From: Polynucleobacter sp. 86C-FISCH
GTDB taxonomy: Bacteria; Pseudomonadota; Gammaproteobacteria; Burkholderiales; Burkholderiaceae
NCBI RefSeq assembly: GCF_018882415.1
Contig: NZ_JACVOL010000001.1
Location: 1,589,531-1,653,530, forward strand
Direction of reading: 5' to 3'
Length of the DNA: 64,000 nucleotides
The notes beneath the pieces were generated by a model. The model did not search any database. It was not told the DNA's origin and saw only the letters and a program-made list of their open reading frames with translations. Made by a program: the position numbers and the translations under genes. Shown in pieces: positions 11,755 through 20,016 of the stretch (the first letter of the stretch is position 1; every line of letters begins with the position of its first letter).

Positions 11755-13968
11755 ATGACTGCGCGCACTACCTGCAATAGCCTTCAAGTGGCAACCCCTT
11801 TATATCGTTTTATTGAAGACAAAGTGCTTCCAGGTACTGGCATTAAGAGTGCCGACTTTTGGAAGGGTTTTGATGAAATCGTTAAAGATCTCACGCCAAA
11901 AAATGAAGCCTTGCTAGCTAAACGTGACCGCATTCAGGCGGATTTGGATAAATGGCATCAAGCAAATCCAGGCCCAATTACCGATATGCCTGCATATCGC
12001 AAGTTTTTGAAAGAGATTGATTATCTCGTTGATGTTCCAGGAAAAATTACTGCAACTACCAAGAATGTGGATGATGAGTTGGCTCTGCAAGCTGGCCCTC
12101 AGTTGGTGGTTCCAGTTCTCAATGCGCGCTATGCATTGAATGCCGCTAATGCGCGTTGGGGTTCTTTATATGACGCCCTTTATGGCACCGACGTTCTGTC
12201 CGAAGAAGATGGCGCCACTAAGGCAGGTGCTTACAACCCAATTCGTGGTGCAAAGGTAGTTGCTTATGCACGTAACTTCTTGGATCAGTCAGCTCCATTG
12301 GCTAAAGGCTCACACCGTGATTCAGTGGCATACACAGTTGATGGCAATAAGCTTTCTGTGAAGTTAAAAGATGGCACAACAACAGGTTTGGCTGACGAGA
12401 AGCAATTTGTTGGTTATCAAGGCGAAGCTTCAGCACCAAGCTCAATCCTCTTGCGCAACAATGGCATTCATATTGATATCGAAATCAATAAGAGCAAAAC
12501 GATTGGCGCTAGTGATCCTGCAGGCATCAATGATGTTGTATTGGAAGCTGCGCTTTCCACTATTTTGGATTTGGAAGACTCTATTGCTGCAGTGGATGGC
12601 GATGACAAGGTTGTTGCCTATGAAAACTGGTTGGGGATCCTCAAGGGTACTTTGGTTGAGGAAGTGAAGAAGGGTGATAAGACGATTACTCGTACGCTCA
12701 ACCCGGACCGTAAATACAAAGCCGGCATTGGCGCTGTTGATGCAAAAGATGGTGTTGTGACATTACATGGCCGTTCGCTCTTGTTCCTCCGCAATGTTGG
12801 TCATTTGATGACTAACCCGGCCATCATTACCGGTGAGGGTAAAGAAATCTACGAAGGCATCTTGGATGCGGTAGTGACTGTATTGATTGCTTTGTACGAT
12901 ATCAATCGTCCAGCAAGCCAAGCGATTGGCAATACACGTAAGGGTTCTGTTTATATCGTTAAGCCAAAAATGCATAGCCCAGAAGAAGTGGCTTTTGCAG
13001 GCGAACTGTTTGGCCGCGTTGAAAAATTACTCGGCTTGCCAGCTGACACTGTGAAGCTTGGCATCATGGACGAAGAGCGTCGCATGAGCGCAAATATCAA
13101 GGCGGCGATCGCTGCTGCTGGTGCACGTGTTGCCTTTATTAACACAGGTTTCTTGGATCGCACTGGTGATGAGATGCACACTGCAATGTATGCAGGTCCA
13201 ATGATGCGCAAGGGTGATATGAAAACCAGCAAGTGGTTGTCAGCCTATGAGCGTCGTAACGTATTTGCAGGTTTGGATTGTGGCTTGCGTGGCCGCGCTC
13301 AAATCGGTAAAGGTATGTGGGCGATGCCAGACATGATGAAAGCCATGGTTGAGCAGAAGATTGTTCATCCAAAAGCAGGTGCAAACACTGCTTGGGTTCC
13401 ATCACCAACAGCTGCTACCTTACATGCACTTCATTACCATCAAGTAAACGTAGCTGAACTCCAAAAAGAAATGGAAAAGCTCGATACTCAAGCTGAAGCT
13501 GAAGCCTTAATCAATGATTTGTTGACCATTCCAGTTGTGGAAAAGGCTAACTGGTCTAAAGAAGAGATTCAGCAAGAGTTGGACAACAACTGCCAAGGTA
13601 TCTTGGGTTATGTGGTTCGCTGGATCGATCAAGGCGTTGGTTGCTCTAAGGTCCCTGATATTCATAACGTAGGTTTGATGGAAGACCGTGCAACATTGCG
13701 TATCTCCAGTCAGCATATTGCTAACTGGTTACTCAATGGCATTGTGACTGCAGACCAAGTGAATGAAACTTTGCAGCGTATGGCTAAAGTGGTTGATGGC
13801 CAGAATGCTGGCGATCCTTTGTACAAGCCAATGATGCCAAATTACAAGGATTCTTATGCCTACAAAGCAGCTAGTGACTTGATTTTTAAAGGTCTTGAGC
13901 AGCCTAATGGCTACACAGAACCTTTGTTGCACGCTTGGCGTTTAGAAGTAAAGAAGGCTCACGCTTAA
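11755..13968 (+). CDS. glcB: malate synthase G
   Basis: Malate synthase G condenses glyoxylate with acetyl-CoA to malate in the cytoplasm, for growth on glycolate, glyoxylate or acetate. The 737 residues match the G isoform, which is about 200 residues longer than the A form. Recognisable parts are the TIM-barrel segments [15 protein letters not shown] and [35 protein letters not shown] stretch and the C-terminal helical plug near the end follow. It has a strong terminator directly after it. No isocitrate lyase or glycolate oxidase genes are in the window. Confidence 0.97.
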   Translation: MTARTTCNSLQVATPLYRFIEDKVLPGTGIKSADFWKGFDEIVKDLTPKNEALLAKRDRIQADLDKWHQANPGPITDMPAYRKFLKEIDYLVDVPGKITATTKNVDDELALQAGPQLVVPVLNARYALNAANARWGSLYDALYGTDVLSEEDGATKAGAYNPIRGAKVVAYARNFLDQSAPLAKGSHRDSVAYTVDGNKLSVKLKDGTTTGLADEKQFVGYQGEASAPSSILLRNNGIHIDIEINKSKTIGASDPAGINDVVLEAALSTILDLEDSIAAVDGDDKVVAYENWLGILKGTLVEEVKKGDKTITRTLNPDRKYKAGIGAVDAKDGVVTLHGRSLLFLRNVGHLMTNPAIITGEGKEIYEGILDAVVTVLIALYDINRPASQAIGNTRKGSVYIVKPKMHSPEEVAFAGELFGRVEKLLGLPADTVKLGIMDEERRMSANIKAAIAAAGARVAFINTGFLDRTGDEMHTAMYAGPMMRKGDMKTSKWLSAYERRNVFAGLDCGLRGRAQIGKGMWAMPDMMKAMVEQKIVHPKAGANTAWVPSPTAATLHALHYHQVNVAELQKEMEKLDTQAEAEALINDLLTIPVVEKANWSKEEIQQELDNNCQGILGYVVRWIDQGVGCSKVPDIHNVGLMEDRATLRISSQHIANWLLNGIVTADQVNETLQRMAKVVDGQNAGDPLYKPMMPNYKDSYAYKAASDLIFKGLEQPNGYTEPLLHAWRLEVKKAHA

Positions 13969-13992
13969 TACTTCTTTAGCGCTCTAGATCAG

Positions 13993-14027
13993 AATGGATT
14001 TGCCCACAAAGCAAATCCATTTTTTAT
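13993..14027 (+). terminator. intrinsic terminator after glcB
   Basis: An 11-bp perfect stem (AATGGATTTGC against GCAAATCCATT) with a 7-base loop is followed by TTTTTATT. It ends only 6 bases before the next ATG at 14034, so it isolates glcB from the hypothetical gene that follows. Confidence 0.9.
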
Positions 14028-14033
14028 TAGCCC

Positions 14034-14534
14034 ATGTCTATGTTCGGATTTCTGAACCCATTCTCTAAAACGTACCCCAAGTATTCATTTCAGTTAAATG
14101 ATGGTGGTAGGGAGAAGGCTGGCTTTAAAGGTGGGGCAGGGGATTGCGTTGTTAGATCTATTGCGATTGCAGCGAATCTTCCCTACATGCAAGTGTATGA
14201 AGATCTCAGACTTGCAAACGAAAGATATGCGCTAGTCAAAAACGATCGTCTTGCCAAGAGATTAAGCGTCAAAGGGGCATCACCTAGGAATGGCAATCAC
14301 CGTAATGTCTTTCATGACTACATCTTGGCTCAGGGGTTTGAATGGGTGCCAACAATGAAGATAGGGGCGGGTTGCCAAGTTCATTTACGACCTGATGAGT
14401 TGCCCGATGGAGTCCTGATAGCTAAGGTTTCTAAGCATCTTACCGCCATTATTAATGGCGTAATTCATGACACACACAACCCGTCACGAGACGGGAATCG
14501 CTGTGTCTATGGCTACTATATTAAGAAGCGCTAG
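14034..14534 (+). CDS. hypothetical protein with papain-like Cys/His/Asp arrangement
   Basis: I do not recognise a named family for this 166-residue protein. It has a Cys at the start of a predicted helix (GGAGDCVVRSIAIAA, Cys38), which is typical of papain-fold enzymes. Near the C-terminus there is a strand-like HLTAIINGVIHDT segment with His135 and Asp146, followed by CVYGYY. This order (Cys in helix, His and Asp in strands) matches cysteine peptidase-like proteins also seen in phages. No signal peptide or membrane segment is visible. The start is uncertain (ATG at 14034 or 14040), no ribosome site is evident and the gene begins right after the glcB terminator. The last 14 bases overlap the converging channel gene. 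Confidence 0.7.
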   Translation: MSMFGFLNPFSKTYPKYSFQLNDGGREKAGFKGGAGDCVVRSIAIAANLPYMQVYEDLRLANERYALVKNDRLAKRLSVKGASPRNGNHRNVFHDYILAQGFEWVPTMKIGAGCQVHLRPDELPDGVLIAKVSKHLTAIINGVIHDTHNPSRDGNRCVYGYYIKKR

Positions 14535-15036
14535 GGTCTTTCTGGTGGTGCTTGAGATTCCAAGCGGCTTTGTATGAATTGGTCATGCCAATCATGGCGG
14601 AGGTAGTCCAAGCCACTGCAAATAATCCAGAGAAAGAAATAAAGAAGGCAAGACTCTTCCAGCCTGTCGGCAAAATATCTTCAACAAATCCTACCGTGGT
14701 GTAGCAACTACCCACAAATAGTAATGTCTGAATACCGTTATCCATTAAGTTGAGGGCCATAATATAGAAAGTCCAGATAACTATTTCAACAATATGGATC
14801 AAGGCAATGAAGAAAAATGATGCGTAAAAATGAAAAAATACGCGGTTGTATTGCTTAAGCTTCAAGTTTCCAATGGTTAGCCTCTCAAAGCGCAGCATGA
14901 TGTAATTAATCCCGCTTCCATGAAAGAGAAGAACAAGAATTAGACCAAGAATCCCATAAAAAGTATCCCTGAGTAACGGCAGAAGCGGGATTCCGCCTAG
15001 CGTTGCTTGGGTAATGATTTCAGTAGAAATGGACAT
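14521..15036 (-). CDS. small pore-loop (potassium channel-like) membrane protein
   Basis: The 171-residue product has about four hydrophobic segments. The last two bracket a pore-loop-like sequence, CYTTVGFVEDILPTGW, resembling the Ion_trans_2 potassium channel signature TTVGYGD. Here the second filter Gly-Asp is replaced by Val-Glu-Asp, so potassium selectivity is doubtful. It may be a non-selective channel or a structural relative. It converges on, and overlaps, the papain-like gene by 14 bases and diverges from the MFS gene. No regulatory domain follows the pore. Confidence 0.7.
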   Translation of the reverse strand: MSISTEIITQATLGGIPLLPLLRDTFYGILGLILVLLFHGSGINYIMLRFERLTIGNLKLKQYNRVFFHFYASFFFIALIHIVEIVIWTFYIMALNLMDNGIQTLLFVGSCYTTVGFVEDILPTGWKSLAFFISFSGLFAVAWTTSAMIGMTNSYKAAWNLKHHQKDPSAS

Positions 15037-15144
15037 AAGTTAGGCGAATTTCATTTAGTTTAAGGCAGGCAAGTTTCCTTATCAGGGTTGATAATGTCAT
15101 ATTGATTAAGCCAAGTAAAGCATCCCTTGAACACCGCCCCCCAT

Positions 15145-16359
15145 ATGACTGAAACCAAGAAGCGAGAACGCTTCTTTTTGTTTTCTTTGGCGGGCATACA
15201 GTTCACCCACATCTTGGATTTCATGATCATGATGCCTTTGGGTCCTGAATTTATTCGGGAGCTCAATATCAACACGCATCAATTTGGTTTGTTGCTTTCT
15301 TCTTATACTTTTGCCGCAGCAGCTGCAGGTATTTTTGCAACTTATTATGTAGATCGATTTGAGCGTAGGCAACTTCTACTAAGTTTGTATGCGCTCTTTA
15401 TCATCGCCACTTTTGCTTGTGGCTTAGCTCCTAACTATGAAGCGCTTTTTATTGCTCGCGCATTTGCCGGTGCTTTTGGCGGCATTCTAGGATCGCTAGT
15501 ACAAACCATTGTTGCCGACTCAATTCCATTTGAGCGAAGAGGTAAGGCGCTAGGTACGGTAATGGCTGCATTTTCGGTGTCTACAGTTGCAGGAGTTCCT
15601 TTGGGATTATTTCTTGCAAACCATATTCCAAGCTTAGGTTGGCGTGCACCGTTCTTTTTTATTGCCTTAATTTCAAGTCTGATTCTTTATTTGGGCTATC
15701 GCAATATTCCCAAGATCGCAGGGCATTTAGATCATGTTCATGAAGGCAGTCGACTGAGTCAGGTTTTGAAGATCTTGATTGCACCTCAGCATGTCAAAGC
15801 CTTTGTCTTTATGGCACTCATTATGATTACAGGGTTCTCGGTCATCCCCTATATCGCCCTATATTTCACATCCAATGTTGGAATTAGTAACTCCTATATT
15901 TCGTTAATTTACTTGTGCGGCGGTGTAGCCACCCTGATGAGTTCTCGTTTTATAGGGCATATGTCAGATAAGTATGGGAAAGTTACTGTTTTCAGAGTCT
16001 TGGCTATTGTGAGTCTCGTACCGCTGTTGGTAACAACCAATTTACCGGTAACGCCGTTGTGGATTGTGCTGATTAACTCAACCGCATTTTTCATTCTGGT
16101 ATCTGGTCGAATGATTCCGGCAATGGCAATGGTGAGTCAAGTGGTGGAAAACAAGATTCGCGGAACCTTTATGAGTTTGGTTGGCTCAGTACAAATGCTG
16201 TCCTCTGGCATTGCTTCGGTTTTGGCTGGTTGGATAGTCACTATTGGGCCTGATGGCATGATGCAGCACTACAACCTCGTGGGCTATGGCGCCGCAATTT
16301 GCGGGTTGCTCACTTTCTGGCTGGTAGGATATATTCATTCTGATACGAAAAAAGCATAA
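15145..16359 (+). CDS. MFS transporter
   Basis: Inner-membrane secondary transporter of the major facilitator superfamily, about 400 residues with roughly 12 hydrophobic segments. The conserved loop 2-3 region reads YYVDRFERRQLLL, a diverged form of the GxLaDRxGRrxxL motif, and a second DRxG-like loop (GHMSDKYGKV) opens the C-terminal half. The layout suggests a drug or sugar efflux type (AraJ-like), but the substrate cannot be told. I chose the ATG at 15145; an in-frame TTG at 15127 would add six residues, and neither has a clear ribosome site. It heads a compact run of four genes ending at 18386. Confidence 0.85.
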   Translation: MTETKKRERFFLFSLAGIQFTHILDFMIMMPLGPEFIRELNINTHQFGLLLSSYTFAAAAAGIFATYYVDRFERRQLLLSLYALFIIATFACGLAPNYEALFIARAFAGAFGGILGSLVQTIVADSIPFERRGKALGTVMAAFSVSTVAGVPLGLFLANHIPSLGWRAPFFFIALISSLILYLGYRNIPKIAGHLDHVHEGSRLSQVLKILIAPQHVKAFVFMALIMITGFSVIPYIALYFTSNVGISNSYISLIYLCGGVATLMSSRFIGHMSDKYGKVTVFRVLAIVSLVPLLVTTNLPVTPLWIVLINSTAFFILVSGRMIPAMAMVSQVVENKIRGTFMSLVGSVQMLSSGIASVLAGWIVTIGPDGMMQHYNLVGYGAAICGLLTFWLVGYIHSDTKKA

Positions 16360-16369
16360 GGAGATACCC

Positions 16370-17056
16370 ATGATTGAATTCAAAAGACCCGATGGACAAG
16401 CTGTAAAAGGCTACCTTGCTGAGCCGGCCGATAAGTCTAATGCTCCAGGAGTTGTTGTGATTCAGGAGTGGTGGGGTCTAGATGATGAGGTCAGGGCGGT
16501 AGCTGATCGTCTTGCAAGTGCTGGGTATAGGGCATTGGTGCCAGATCTATATCGCGGTAAATTGGCGATTGAAGCCAATGAAGCAGAGCATCTGATGGGT
16601 GATCTGAATTTTGGTGATGCTGCTGGCCAGGATATCCGTGGCGCCGTTCAGTATCTAAAAGCTACCGGGAGTGCCAAAGTTGCGGTAACGGGCTTCTGTA
16701 TGGGTGGTGCACTCACCATCTTGGCTGCCTGCAATGTACCAGAGCTTGATGGCTCAATAGTTTGGTATGGCAACCCACCCCTCGAGTATGTGGATGCAAA
16801 AGCAATTACTAAGCCGATGCTAGCGCATTGGGCATTACATGATGACTTCTTCCCGATCTCCGGCGTAGATCAACTGGAGGAAAAGTTAAAGCAGGCTGGC
16901 GTTCATTACGAGTTCCATCGCTATGACACCAAACATGCTTTCGCTAATCCCAAATCAGATACCCGTGGCCTATCTCCCTTGAAGTACAACGCAGAGGCAG
17001 CGCAGCTGGCCTGGGAGCGAACACTCAATTTTTTAAATAAATATATCAATAACTAG
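16370..17056 (+). CDS. dienelactone hydrolase family protein
   Basis: An alpha/beta hydrolase of the dienelactone hydrolase family (228 residues), cytoplasmic. The nucleophile elbow is GFCMGG, so the nucleophile is Cys as in true dienelactone hydrolases. Other conserved parts are VVVIQEWWGL near residue 28 (oxyanion region and active-site Glu), HDDFFP with the acid Asp, and the catalytic His in TKHAFANP. An AAGGAG ribosome site precedes the ATG. It follows the MFS gene by 10 bases. The natural substrate is unknown; homologues are often general carboxylesterases. Confidence 0.9.
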   Translation: MIEFKRPDGQAVKGYLAEPADKSNAPGVVVIQEWWGLDDEVRAVADRLASAGYRALVPDLYRGKLAIEANEAEHLMGDLNFGDAAGQDIRGAVQYLKATGSAKVAVTGFCMGGALTILAACNVPELDGSIVWYGNPPLEYVDAKAITKPMLAHWALHDDFFPISGVDQLEEKLKQAGVHYEFHRYDTKHAFANPKSDTRGLSPLKYNAEAAQLAWERTLNFLNKYINN

Positions 17057-17061
17057 GCTCT

Positions 17062-17868
17062 ATGAATACTCGACGTGAAGATGCGTTCTTCAATTGGATA
17101 TACAAAAAAAGTAATGTCCAAATTTTATTAATACTGGTTCTCTTTTTTGTTACTTTGCTAGATGTATTGCCACGTCTGCTGCAATACATTCCCATCTTTG
17201 CGCCAACCCAAGATAGCACTCGATTGGGCTTGGGTCTTTTTGGATCCATCATTACTTTAAGTGGTTTATTGATTGGTTTTTTACTCAATCAAGCGCAAAC
17301 GAATTTTCGTGAAGTTCAGACCTTGGTTTCTCAAGAGGCGGGACGTATCAATAACTTGGACCGCCTGTTGACTCGCTTTGGTGATCCATCCGTTGCGCCT
17401 GTACGCGCCGAGTTATTTGAGTATATGAATTCTATCGTCAATGACGAATGGGCTTTATTGCAAAAGGGTGAGGGAAGCTCCAAGACTCATATGTTGTGGC
17501 GGGGTATTTCCCGAAAACTGATGGCGATTGAGCCTCATACCAATCGTCAAACAGCCATGTATACCGACATCATTAAGAAGTCAGAAGAAGTGGCAGAAAG
17601 CAGGGAGGCTCGTATTGAGCGCTCGACTATTCGCTTGCCAGGCCTATTTTGGGTGGTCATTCTGATTTGTATGTTTGCGCTCATGGGCATTAATACCTTA
17701 TTCCTGCCTTCCGACTCATTCTTCTTTGGTTTGAAGATTCTGCCGGTCACCATGGGAGCTTTGATTTCTCTATTGGTCATTACAGATCAACCTTTTAAAG
17801 GACAGAACTCCGTACAGCCTGATGCCTTCTATAAAATCATCGAATCTATTAAAACTCGTAAAGAGTAA
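17062..17868 (+). CDS. DUF4239 (bestrophin-like) membrane protein
   Basis: This 268-residue protein has two N-terminal hydrophobic segments (about residues 20-42 and 56-76), a soluble helical middle part, and two C-terminal ones (about 193-215 and 222-240). The region after the last segment, TDQPFKGQNSVQPDAF, matches the DxPFxGxxxVxPxxF signature I associate with DUF4239, described as bestrophin-like. Function is unknown; an anion channel role is only suggested by the name. It starts 5 bases after the hydrolase gene. Confidence 0.75.
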   Translation: MNTRREDAFFNWIYKKSNVQILLILVLFFVTLLDVLPRLLQYIPIFAPTQDSTRLGLGLFGSIITLSGLLIGFLLNQAQTNFREVQTLVSQEAGRINNLDRLLTRFGDPSVAPVRAELFEYMNSIVNDEWALLQKGEGSSKTHMLWRGISRKLMAIEPHTNRQTAMYTDIIKKSEEVAESREARIERSTIRLPGLFWVVILICMFALMGINTLFLPSDSFFFGLKILPVTMGALISLLVITDQPFKGQNSVQPDAFYKIIESIKTRKE

Positions 17869-17885
17869 GACTCTTTTAAATTGCT

Positions 17886-18386
17886 ATGCACTTATTTTCT
17901 GAAAATCTTGCTGTAGAAATTTCATCCTATTACCGTAATTTGGCCTTGGGCCATGGAGTAGTGCCGAAGGTGTTTACCTTGGTAAATGGCGAGGGTGATC
18001 AATACCTTTTCTTTATAGATGATCTCCCTTTTGAGAAAGAGGAGGAAAAGAATCAGTTTCTGGCATATATCGTTCAGCAGCATGATGCTGTTTGCTATGC
18101 TCGTGGCACTCTGGTGATTGTTGAAAAAAATCAGCAATATATTGAGTTTGCCGTGATTGATAGGGATGATGCTGAAGCAATAGTTTGTTCTGCTCAGCTC
18201 ACTAGGGATATGGACGATAAGCCAATTGGCTTGGGAGAGTTTGAGAAGACTCTAGTCAAGAAGGGCTCCATTATTTTTGGAGGTCTCTTTGCTCCTATTC
18301 AGCTGTCCGAAGAAAAGACCGAAGACTTTGAAGGTCTCTGGTTAGAAATGAAAGCAAAAATCTTGCACCGCTCAATGGGCTTGTAA
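17886..18386 (+). CDS. hypothetical protein
   Basis: I do not recognise this 166-residue protein. It is acidic, soluble and without signal peptide or membrane segment, with alternating strand- and helix-like stretches (VFTLVNGEGDQYLFFIDDLP, then EFAVIDRDDAEAIVCSAQL). It follows the DUF4239 gene by 17 bases, so it is probably co-transcribed with it. Its 3' end overlaps the converging APC permease gene by 15 bases. Codon use looks like that of its neighbours. Confidence 0.7.
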   Translation: MHLFSENLAVEISSYYRNLALGHGVVPKVFTLVNGEGDQYLFFIDDLPFEKEEEKNQFLAYIVQQHDAVCYARGTLVIVEKNQQYIEFAVIDRDDAEAIVCSAQLTRDMDDKPIGLGEFEKTLVKKGSIIFGGLFAPIQLSEEKTEDFEGLWLEMKAKILHRSMGL

Positions 18387-19682
18387 TTTCTTTCTCAGAA
18401 ATTTACGAGAAGTAGCTTCTATCGCAAAAGATCCAATTAAGGCAGCAATGAGAGCGATTGCACTTCCTCTAGCGCTCTCAATCACATTGATAAATAAAGT
18501 CAAAAATAAGCTTAAGTTGATGATGATTGCTGTCCAGAGTGGCCAAAGCTTGGCGCCTGTTTGCTTCCGTACACGAATATGCCCAAAGGTAATTGCGGCG
18601 TAGACCAATAAAAAGGCGAGACTCGCCATTTTTCCAACTACCTCTAGCGGGAAAGCTAATACCAAAGCAATAACCAAAACGGTAGATACAGTTAAAGAGC
18701 GTAACCCTGTTTTTAGGACGGAATCGCCAAGTGCTTTAGAGATCGAGTTCTTATTAGCCATGTCAGCGGCGATATTAGATGCGGCAAAGATCGTGGCATT
18801 TAGAGCTGCAGCGCAAGCTAAGAGGGCAGAGGCGCCAATTACAACAAAACCTGTCTTCCCGGCCACTATTTGGGCTGCGTCCGCCAATACATGGCCGTTG
18901 TAGGCTGCCATTTGGGCGGGGGAGAGTAGCAGGATGGCTGCGGTACTTACTAGAACATAGGCAATAGTTACCAACACAAGCGCTGAAAACATTGCCAGCG
19001 GAAGTTCCTTGCGAGGCTCTTGCATGGCATTAGAAGAGTTAGTGACTACGCCAAAGCCTTGATAGTTGATGTACAAAATACCTGTAGCAATAGCGATACC
19101 ATTGATAGACCAGCTCGACATCTTATGTGCGCCTATATCGGCAACATAAATGCCATCTATAGAAAAGAGTATTAGGGCAATTGTCACAAAGCCAATCGCA
19201 AGCGCCTCTACCTTGCCAACAAAATTAGTGCCAAGTAATTTAATGCCGGCGCAAAAAACCACTATGCCAGTGCTAACAAACTTTACTTCCAGTGGCGATA
19301 AATTGCCGCCAAGCAAGGTATTGGCGTATTCAGAGAAGCCGGCAGCGTAAAGCGCAGCAGCTATTAGGTAGGCTATAAATTGAAATATATTGAGACCACC
19401 AGAAATAACGCCTGGGCCAAAACTCATCACGGTAAATGTTGCAGCTCCTCCGCTACTAGGAAAGGTGGCACCTAATTTGGCGTAGGAATAGACAGAGAAG
19501 GACGCAGCAATGGCGCCAAGCAAAAAGGCCAGCGGAATATGTGTTCCAGCATGAGCGCTTGCAGTGCCCAACAGAGAAAACAGTCCTGCACCCATCATCC
19601 CGCCGATACCAAGGGCGGTGGCTGAAAAAAGGCTAATCCCTTTATTCTTCTTGCTCGAGGTTTTGAGTAGGGCGGGGTTCAA
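18372..19682 (-). CDS. APC family amino acid permease
   Basis: A secondary transporter of the amino acid-polyamine-organocation superfamily, 436 residues with about 12 hydrophobic segments. The first segment has the typical unwound-helix signature GIGGMMGAGLFSLLG, and helix 6 shows YINYQGFGVVTN. The start is a TTG at 19682, because no ATG, GTG or TTG nearer to the first membrane segment leaves the segment intact. The substrate cannot be assigned from sequence. The gene runs towards the hypothetical gene at 17886 and lies downstream of tRNA-Leu on the same strand. Confidence 0.88.
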   Translation of the reverse strand: MNPALLKTSSKKNKGISLFSATALGIGGMMGAGLFSLLGTASAHAGTHIPLAFLLGAIAASFSVYSYAKLGATFPSSGGAATFTVMSFGPGVISGGLNIFQFIAYLIAAALYAAGFSEYANTLLGGNLSPLEVKFVSTGIVVFCAGIKLLGTNFVGKVEALAIGFVTIALILFSIDGIYVADIGAHKMSSWSINGIAIATGILYINYQGFGVVTNSSNAMQEPRKELPLAMFSALVLVTIAYVLVSTAAILLLSPAQMAAYNGHVLADAAQIVAGKTGFVVIGASALLACAAALNATIFAASNIAADMANKNSISKALGDSVLKTGLRSLTVSTVLVIALVLAFPLEVVGKMASLAFLLVYAAITFGHIRVRKQTGAKLWPLWTAIIINLSLFLTLFINVIESARGSAIALIAALIGSFAIEATSRKFLRKKLQAH

Positions 19683-19772
19683 TTTGGAGTCTATGGACTG
19701 GTAATCAGTTGGGTTCAGCAGTGGAGCAACAGAACCCTCTATTCAGGCTCATAAGGGTGACTTTAAGCTATT

Positions 19773-19859
19773 TGGTGCCCAGGAAGGGACTCGAACCCCC
19801 ACAACCTTACGATCGCCAGCACCTGAAGCTGGTGCGTCTACCAATTTCGCCACCTGGGC
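19773..19859 (-). tRNA. tRNA-Leu (anticodon CAG)
   Basis: On the minus strand an 87-base cloverleaf can be drawn: acceptor stem GCCCAGG/CCTGGGC with discriminator A and encoded CCA, D-arm TGGCGAAATTGGTAGACGCA, anticodon loop TTCAGGT with anticodon CAG closed by CCAGC/GCTGG. There is a long variable arm typical of leucine tRNAs and a T-loop GTTCGAGTC. It reads CUG codons. A perfect TATAAT box lies 8 bases upstream of its 5' end. Confidence 0.97.
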
Positions 19860-19867
19860 ATGCCTTT

Positions 19868-19873
19868 ATTATA
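19868..19873 (-). promoter_or_regulatory. -10 box of the tRNA-Leu promoter
   Basis: A consensus TATAAT on the minus strand lies 8 bases before the tRNA 5' end. The -35 region (TGACCT at about 17 bases spacing) is weak. The distance places the start of transcription at or next to the mature 5' end. Confidence 0.65.
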
Positions 19874-20016
19874 GAGGGATGGGCATTTCTAGGTCATTTC
19901 TGGCCCCATTTGGCTTTTTCCCATCGGACTTGGTGGTTTGATACAGTAGCCTTATTTATAACAAAAATAGATATCTCTAGATATATAGACAGGGCATGTA
20001 TTGCCGAAGGAATTAA

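Noticed and set aside
19683..19860. tRNA-Leu as an integration site
   Set aside because: No integrase, no repeated copy of the tRNA 3' end and ordinary housekeeping genes on both sides.
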